9,804 nt of DNA from contig JAFDAW010000113.1 of NCBI GenBank assembly GCA_019313605.1, positions 1 through 9,804 of the forward strand, given 5' to 3'. This DNA comes from Deltaproteobacteria bacterium. Its GTDB lineage: Bacteria > Myxococcota_A > UBA9160 > SMWR01. Positions 6,102 to 9,804 of this stretch are shown one piece after another (within the stretch, counting starts at the first letter, position 1; every line of letters begins with the position of its first letter). Below the pieces are notes generated by a model that was not told the origin of the DNA, searched no databases, and worked only from the letters and a program-made list of their open reading frames with translations. The translations under genes were made by a program, and so were the position numbers.

Positions 6102-7829
6102 GTGCGTTGGTCGCAACTCTTCATCCCGACGTTGCGCGACGATCCCGCCGACGCCGAAGCCATCAGCCACAAACTCCTGGTGCGAGCGGGTTTCGTGCGC
6201 CAGCTCATGGCGGGCGTCTATTCGCTGCTCCCGCTGGGTTTTCGCGTCTGTCAGAAGATCGAAAAGATCACCCGCGAAGAAATGAACGGAATCGGTGCGC
6301 AGGAGTTCTTGCTGCCGTCGATACACCCCGCGGATCTCTGGCAGCGCAGTGGGCGCTGGGAGACGATGGGCGAAGAGATGTTCCGGTTGAAGGACCGGAA
6401 GGGCGCCGACATCGGGCTCGGGATGACCTGCGAAGAGGTCTTTGCATCGCTAGCTGCCGAGCTGCGCAGCTACAAGCAACTTCCGCAGATCTGGTATCAG
6501 ATCCAGAAGAAGTATCGCGACGAGCCGCGCCCGAAATCCGGCGTGCTTCGCGTCCGCGAATTCACGATGAAGGATTCCTACTCGCTCGACATCACTCCCG
6601 AGGGGCTCGACGCCGCTTTCCAGCGTCACTTCGAGGCGTACCGGCGGATCTTCTCGCGCTGCGGGTTCGAAACCCTCGCCGTCGAGGCGTCTTCGGGCGC
6701 GATGGGCGGATCCGAATCTGTGGAATTCATGGTTGCGAGCAACGCTGGTGAAGATTGGGTGGTCTCCTGCGCGTCGTGTGGTTATGCGGCCAATGTCGAG
6801 AAGGCCCAGTCGCAGGTGGCGTCGGTCGAGAATCGGCCCGGCCTGGATGCGCCCGAGGAGTTCGCGACGCCCGGCGTGCATACAATCGACGAGCTGGCGG
6901 CTTTCGAAGCTGGGGCGCCCGCGGAACACCAGATCAAGACGTTGGTCTTCGCGCTGGACGGTGAGGTCGCGCTCGTGTTGGTGCGCGGCGACCATCCGCT
7001 TTCGGAGCAGAAACTTCAGGATGCGACCGGCGCGGCCGAGGTGCGCCAAGCATCGGACAAAGAGATCCAGGATTCGCTTGGGGCCTCGGCGGGTAGCCTC
7101 GGGGCGGTCGGGGTCACGAGTTGCCGGATCCTGGCCGATCTCGCGTTGCGCGGTCGCTCTGGCATGTTGACCGGCGCCAATCGCGACGGATTTCACCTCC
7201 GGGGCGTGGACGTCGAGCGCGACATCCCGAACGCGGATTGGCTGGATCTGCGCGAAGCCCAGGCCGGCGAAGCCTGTCCGCTTTGCGATGCGCCCGTCGA
7301 GGTGCAGAAGACGATCGAGGTCGGTCACATTTTCAAACTCGGCACCCGCTACAGCGAATTGCTCGGGGCGGTGATTCAAGACGAGAGCGGAAAGTCGCGT
7401 CCGATCATCATGGGCTCTTACGGGATCGGCATCGAGCGTACGATGGCTGCTGTCGTCGAGCGCTGCCACGACGAGGCGGGCATGATCTGGCCGGTTTCGG
7501 TTGCGCCCTTCGAGGTGGTGATCACCGTCGTAAAACCCAAGGATGCGGCCGCCACCGACGCGGGAGGCGCCCTGTATGACGCGCTCGTCGCAGAGGGCAT
7601 CGAAGTCCTGCTCGACGACCGCGACGAGCGCCCCGGCGTCAAGTTCAACGACGCCGACCTGATCGGAATCCCCTATCGGATCACCGTGGGGCCCAAAGGG
7701 CTCGCGGAGGGAATCGTCGAAATCGTGGAACGGCGCGGTCGCAAGTCGCGCAACGTCGCCGTCGAGAAAGCCGCAGCGACGGTCGCCGAGGCGATCCTAG
7801 AAGAGCGCGCCTTCAGCCCGGGTATTTGA
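6102..7829 (+). CDS. proS: Prolyl-tRNA synthetase, bacterial type with editing insert
   Basis: This class II aminoacyl-tRNA synthetase charges tRNA-Pro with proline in the cytoplasm. The 575-residue product matches the usual length of bacterial ProRS. The N-terminus RWSQLFIPTLRDDPADAEA is typical. Motif 1 lies around GVYSLLPLGFRV (38-49), motif 2 at YRDEPRPKSGVLRVREFTMKD (138-158) and motif 3 at GSYGIGIERTMAA (438-450). Between motifs 2 and 3 lies the INS editing domain (about 224-407), which hydrolyses Ala-tRNA-Pro. K279 in HQIKTLVF is in the region of the family's editing lysine. Cysteine pairs C223/C226 and C392/C395 flank the insert. VGHIFKLGTRYS (407-418) and the C-terminal anticodon-binding domain (about 470-570) are intact. 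The start is the GTG at 6102, preceded by GGAGG (6091-6095) at six bases. A TTG at 6087 in the same frame would lie upstream of that ribosome site and is not favoured. It follows the aminotransferase by 89 bases. Confidence 0.96.
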   Translation: MRWSQLFIPTLRDDPADAEAISHKLLVRAGFVRQLMAGVYSLLPLGFRVCQKIEKITREEMNGIGAQEFLLPSIHPADLWQRSGRWETMGEEMFRLKDRKGADIGLGMTCEEVFASLAAELRSYKQLPQIWYQIQKKYRDEPRPKSGVLRVREFTMKDSYSLDITPEGLDAAFQRHFEAYRRIFSRCGFETLAVEASSGAMGGSESVEFMVASNAGEDWVVSCASCGYAANVEKAQSQVASVENRPGLDAPEEFATPGVHTIDELAAFEAGAPAEHQIKTLVFALDGEVALVLVRGDHPLSEQKLQDATGAAEVRQASDKEIQDSLGASAGSLGAVGVTSCRILADLALRGRSGMLTGANRDGFHLRGVDVERDIPNADWLDLREAQAGEACPLCDAPVEVQKTIEVGHIFKLGTRYSELLGAVIQDESGKSRPIIMGSYGIGIERTMAAVVERCHDEAGMIWPVSVAPFEVVITVVKPKDAAATDAGGALYDALVAEGIEVLLDDRDERPGVKFNDADLIGIPYRITVGPKGLAEGIVEIVERRGRKSRNVAVEKAAATVAEAILEERAFSPGI

Positions 7830-7849
7830 ATCGCGGACTGGCTTGCGGC

Positions 7850-7869
7850 GCGGGCCTCTTCGGTCCCGC
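7850..7869 (+). terminator. Weak GC-rich hairpin after proS
   Basis: GCGGG (7850-7854) pairs with CCCGC (7865-7869), with a further CC/GG pairing after a mismatch, 20 bases after the proS stop. No T-run follows, so intrinsic termination is doubtful. The rest of the 226-base gap up to 8055 holds no convincing gene. Its last 60 bases are AT-richer and should contain the promoter of the next gene, but no clear -35/-10 pair stands out. Confidence 0.25.
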
Positions 7870-8055
7870 CCCGGGTGTAGTCGCTTTGCCCCGCACGTTC
7901 TTGGGTCACCGGGCGGCTGGGTGGAGCGGCGATAATTCCGCGCGAAACCCCTGCTCATTTGCTTTGATTTGCGGCTAAGATGGACCGCCGACGCGCGACG
8001 CACAGGGTGGCGCCGCGTCAAAGCGAATCAATTTTAAATCGAGGGGGAGCGGGCG

Positions 8056-8766
8056 ATGGAAGAGTACATTTACTTCCTACTCCGATGGTTCCACTTTCTG
8101 GCCGGAATCACCTGGATCGGAATTCTCTACTACTTCAACTTCATCCAGACCCCGTTCTTTGGCACCGATCTCGGTGGCGAAGCCAAGGGTGCAATGACGC
8201 GAGGGCTCGTGCCCAACGCGCTCTGGTGGTTTCGCTGGGGCGCGATGTTCACATTCGTGACCGGCCTGCTGATCATCTTGATGAAATTGGGCCACGACGG
8301 AATGCCGATCACGAGTGGTTACATGACCCGCATCCTGACGGGTGGGCTGATGGGCACCCTGATGTGGGCGAACGTGTGGTTCGTGATCTGGCCCGCCCAG
8401 CAGATCGTGATTGCAAATGCGAACAATGTTGCCGGAGGGGGCGAAGCTGACCCGAAGGCGGCGGCGTGTGCAGCGCGCGCGGGATTGGCTTCACGCACCA
8501 ACACCCTGTTTTCGATTCCGATGCTCTTCTTCATGGCTGCGGCGAGCCACTTTCCGTCGCTGACCGCTTCGCTCGACATGGGTGGCGGTCAGCTCGGACT
8601 GTATTGGATCATTGCGTTGGTGGTGATCGCGATCTTCGAAGCCGGCGCGCTGATGGGCCCGGGACTCCCGACGCAGAAGTCGCTGGCGACGGTGAAGGGA
8701 ACGATCCACGTGGGTGTCATCGTGACGATCGTACTTTTCGCCGCGCAGTTTATACTGCTTCGCTAA
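8056..8766 (+). CDS. PuuD-like membrane protein (urate-oxidase N-terminal domain only)
   Basis: This 236-residue protein of about six membrane helices resembles the N-terminal membrane domain of PuuD, a membrane-bound urate oxidase that normally passes electrons to its own C-terminal cytochrome c domain. Helices are at about 5-33, 57-77, 92-119, 149-166, 180-201 and 213-235. Family-like segments are WFHFLAGITWIGILYYFNF (11-29, with H13), NVWFVIWPAQQ (106-116), SRTNTLFSIPMLFFM (146-160), SHFP with H164, and GTIHVG with H218. The histidines are candidate haem or metal ligands. There is no CxxCH: the chain stops at TAA 8764-8766, shortly after the last helix. A separate cytochrome c is encoded convergently 340 bases away. 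No other purine-degradation gene is visible, so urate as substrate is uncertain. A purine-rich GAGGGGGAG ribosome site upstream supports the ATG. The hairpin array begins two bases after the stop. Confidence 0.78.
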   Translation: MEEYIYFLLRWFHFLAGITWIGILYYFNFIQTPFFGTDLGGEAKGAMTRGLVPNALWWFRWGAMFTFVTGLLIILMKLGHDGMPITSGYMTRILTGGLMGTLMWANVWFVIWPAQQIVIANANNVAGGGEADPKAAACAARAGLASRTNTLFSIPMLFFMAAASHFPSLTASLDMGGGQLGLYWIIALVVIAIFEAGALMGPGLPTQKSLATVKGTIHVGVIVTIVLFAAQFILLR

Positions 8767-8768
8767 CA

Positions 8769-9012
8769 GGTGAATCCTTCGGATTCACTTTGCGGCGTAG
8801 GAGCCTTTTAGGCTCCGACTGGCTGGGGAAGTCTTCGACTTCCCTTTGCGGCGACGGAACCTGTTCGGTTCCGTCTGGCTGGGGAAGTCTTCGACTTCCC
8901 TTTGCGGCGACGGAACCTGTTCGGTTCCGTCTGGCTGGGGAAGTCTTCGACTTCCCTTTGCGGTGTCGGAGCCTCTTCGGCTCCGACTGGCAGGTGAATC
9001 CTTCGGATTCAC
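8769..9012. repeat. 56-bp tandem array of nine alternating, covarying hairpins
   Basis: Four full 56-bp units (8769-8824, 8825-8880, 8881-8936, 8937-8992) are followed by a 20-base partial unit. Each unit has hairpin A (19 nt), linker TTTGCGGC, hairpin B (23 nt) and linker TGGCTG. A hairpins lie at 8770-8788, 8826-8844, 8882-8900, 8938-8956 and 8994-9012; B hairpins at 8797-8819, 8853-8875, 8909-8931 and 8965-8987. A stems are GTGAATCC/GGATTCAC in the first and last copy and GGGAAGTC/GACTTCCC in the middle three, always with a TTC loop. B stems are 9 bp: GTCGGAGCC in copy 4 (copy 1 has A for C at position 3, one mismatch) and GACGGAACC in copies 2 and 3. Differences are compensated on the opposite arm. 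56 is not a multiple of 3, so copies fall in different reading frames, which argues against coding. It lies between two convergent genes. Confidence 0.93.
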
Positions 9013-9023
9013 GATGTGGCACA

Positions 9024-9058
9024 GGCCGGAAGGGCTGATTTCAGCCCCTCCGGTGGCC
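9024..9058. terminator. Long hairpin between convergent genes, candidate bidirectional terminator
   Basis: CCGGAAGGGCTGA (9026-9038) pairs with TCAGCCCCTCCGG (9041-9053). One position is an A-C mismatch in plus-strand RNA but a G-U wobble in minus-strand RNA, so the fold is better for transcripts coming from the cytochrome gene. GGCC repeats flank it at 9024-9027 and 9055-9058. There is no T-run on either side. The eight bases after the last array hairpin (9013-9020) resemble the array linker at 5 of 8 positions, so it may be a diverged tenth element. The remaining 9059-9106 holds only a GGAAGCTTCC palindrome (9079-9088). Confidence 0.45.
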
Positions 9059-9106
9059 GCGAATTCTTCACTATTGGCGGAAGCTTCCCAGCCGGATGTC
9101 CTTTTC

Positions 9107-9448
9107 TTATTCCCGCCTGCTCGCCAGAAACGCGGCGATGTCGTCGAGGTTCGGCTCGAGGAATTCAAATCGCGGCATCTGCTGGGTAGTGCGCTGAGGC
9201 GTGTAGCCGGGCGGGTATTCGCCGCGCAAGAGTCTCGTTTCGAGCAGTTCACGGCTTGCACCCGCGATCGCGGGTCCCAGCGCGCCCGCCTGATTCGGGT
9301 CGGCGTTGTGGCAGACCAGACAGATGTTCCGGTAGATCTTCTCGCCGCGCGCGACCGCCGGATCGCCGGATTTTTCCGATTCTCCCGAGCACGCCAGTGC
9401 TGCGATGGCGATCAGCGCCAGGCTGAGTTTGGGGTTGCCACGTCTCAC
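9107..9448 (-). CDS. Small monohaem c-type cytochrome, exported
   Basis: This 113-residue class I-like cytochrome c is an electron carrier in the periplasm or on the outer face of a membrane. It begins with a signal sequence (MRRGNPKLSLALIAIAALAC, residues 1-20). C20 may be a lipidation site, but ALAC is not an ideal lipobox. The haem-binding motif is CLVCH at 43-47 (C43, C46, H47), preceded by the typical ARGEKIYRNIC. M91 in TTQQMPRFEFL is the likely second axial ligand, and LDDIAAFLAS (101-110) is the usual C-terminal helix. The start is GTG at 9448, supported by GGAGGA nine bases upstream. The gene points towards the PuuD-like membrane gene, whose family normally carries such a domain fused at its C-terminus, so a functional link is plausible but unproven. 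It could equally be a general respiratory cytochrome. Confidence 0.9.
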   Translation of the reverse strand: MRRGNPKLSLALIAIAALACSGESEKSGDPAVARGEKIYRNICLVCHNADPNQAGALGPAIAGASRELLETRLLRGEYPPGYTPQRTTQQMPRFEFLEPNLDDIAAFLASRRE

Positions 9449-9459
9449 GAGTCGATTTC

Positions 9460-9476
9460 CTCCGCCAGAGGCGGAG
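9460..9476 (-). promoter_or_regulatory. 5'-leader hairpin covering the cytochrome ribosome binding site
   Basis: In minus-strand RNA, CUCCGCC (9476-9470) and GGCGGAG (9466-9460) form a perfect 7-bp GC-rich stem with a UCU loop. Four bases of the GGAGGA ribosome site (9463-9460) lie within the stem, so folding would limit ribosome access to the GTG at 9448. Regulation is inference. Confidence 0.45.
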
Positions 9477-9532
9477 CAATGTAGCGCCTTGGGCGCCGAG
9501 TTCTGAGCCGAAAATCCGGTACGCTGGGCGTC

Positions 9533-9804
9533 ATGCAGGCCCGGAGTTCATGGCTGACCCGCGCAAATGCACTCACCTGTATTCGCGTCGCCGCCGTGCC
9601 GGCCGTGGCGGTCGCGATCCACGCCGAAGCCGCCTGGTTGGCGCTCGCGGTGTTTGTGCTTGCGGTGGCCACGGACGTCACCGATGGCATCGTGGCGCGC
9701 CGCTTCGAAGAACAGTCTGGCTTCGGCCGCCTGTTCGATCACGCTGCCGATGCGGCTTTCGTCACCGCCGGTGCTGCGACTCTCGCGCATGCAGGGGTTC
9801 TTCC
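9533..9804 (+). CDS. CDP-alcohol phosphatidyltransferase, N-terminal part (runs off the window)
   Basis: This is a membrane phospholipid-synthesis enzyme that transfers a phosphatidyl group from CDP-diacylglycerol (or a related CDP-alcohol) to an alcohol such as glycerol-3-phosphate. Ninety codons are present. After an opening typical of PgsA-like proteins (ANALTCIRVAAVPAV, 11-25) and a hydrophobic helix (about 34-46), the complete catalytic signature is visible: D48, D51, G52, A55, R56, G65, D69 and D73, in DVTDGIVARRFEEQSG followed by FGRLFDHAAD. These aspartates bind the metal ions. Family members are about 180-230 residues, so the remaining membrane helices lie beyond the window and the alcohol substrate (PgsA, PssA or other) cannot be told. 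It is divergent from the cytochrome gene; the gap is 84 bases and I see no clear ribosome site. Confidence 0.88.
   Translation, partial: MQARSSWLTRANALTCIRVAAVPAVAVAIHAEAAWLALAVFVLAVATDVTDGIVARRFEEQSGFGRLFDHAADAAFVTAGAATLAHAGVL

Noticed and set aside
8769..9012. CRISPR array
   Set aside because: The whole 56-bp unit is repeated, including what would be spacers, and contains two hairpins per unit. No cas genes are present.
8466..9038. Plus-strand open frame of 190 codons running from the PuuD-like gene through the hairpin array, with a repetitive product
   Set aside because: It starts out of frame within the membrane protein gene. The array period (56) shifts frame at every copy and its stems lack stop codons, so open frames arise as a by-product.
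8785..9261. Minus-strand open frame across the array and into the cytochrome gene
   Set aside because: It overlaps the cytochrome gene in another frame on the same strand and reads through hairpins. No family features and no supported start.

Overview
The window is a GC-rich bacterial chromosome segment from a Gram-negative-type organism. It has densely packed genes, GTG and ATG starts, two predicted envelope lipoproteins or lipoprotein-like proteins, and a c-type cytochrome. The gene set (RNase D with two HRDC-like regions, bacterial-type ProRS with an editing insert, a stand-alone FIST protein, a PuuD-like membrane domain) would fit an uncultured deltaproteobacterial or Myxococcota-like lineage. 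That placement is a guess, because no rRNA or other marker is present. No tRNA, rRNA, CRISPR, insertion sequence or phage gene was seen.

Layout. Positions 1-2946 are a minus-strand block read in the order rnd (RNase D), a lipoprotein of unknown function with propeller-like repeats, and a 5'-partial pepP (Xaa-Pro aminopeptidase). The gaps are 43 and 69 bases, so it is probably one operon. A 152-base divergent gap separates it from a plus-strand FIST sensor-domain protein (3099-4253). Next comes a short regulatory gap with two related palindromes spaced 20 bp, one of them containing a perfect TATAAT. They precede an IclR-family regulator whose stop overlaps the start of a class IV (branched-chain type) aminotransferase, followed by proS. 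Then comes a six-helix membrane protein matching the N-terminal urate-oxidase domain of PuuD, without its usual cytochrome tail. A small monohaem cytochrome c is encoded convergently (9107-9448). The last, 3'-truncated gene is a CDP-alcohol phosphatidyltransferase.

The most unusual element is the non-coding stretch 8769-9012 between the PuuD-like gene and the cytochrome gene. It is a 56-bp tandem array of nine alternating hairpins (A-B-A-B-A-B-A-B-A). Stem bases differ between copies but change on both arms together, and the hairpin types run in a mirror-symmetric order. The rest is mostly housekeeping: RNA processing, peptide turnover, amino-acid transamination, tRNA charging and phospholipid synthesis.
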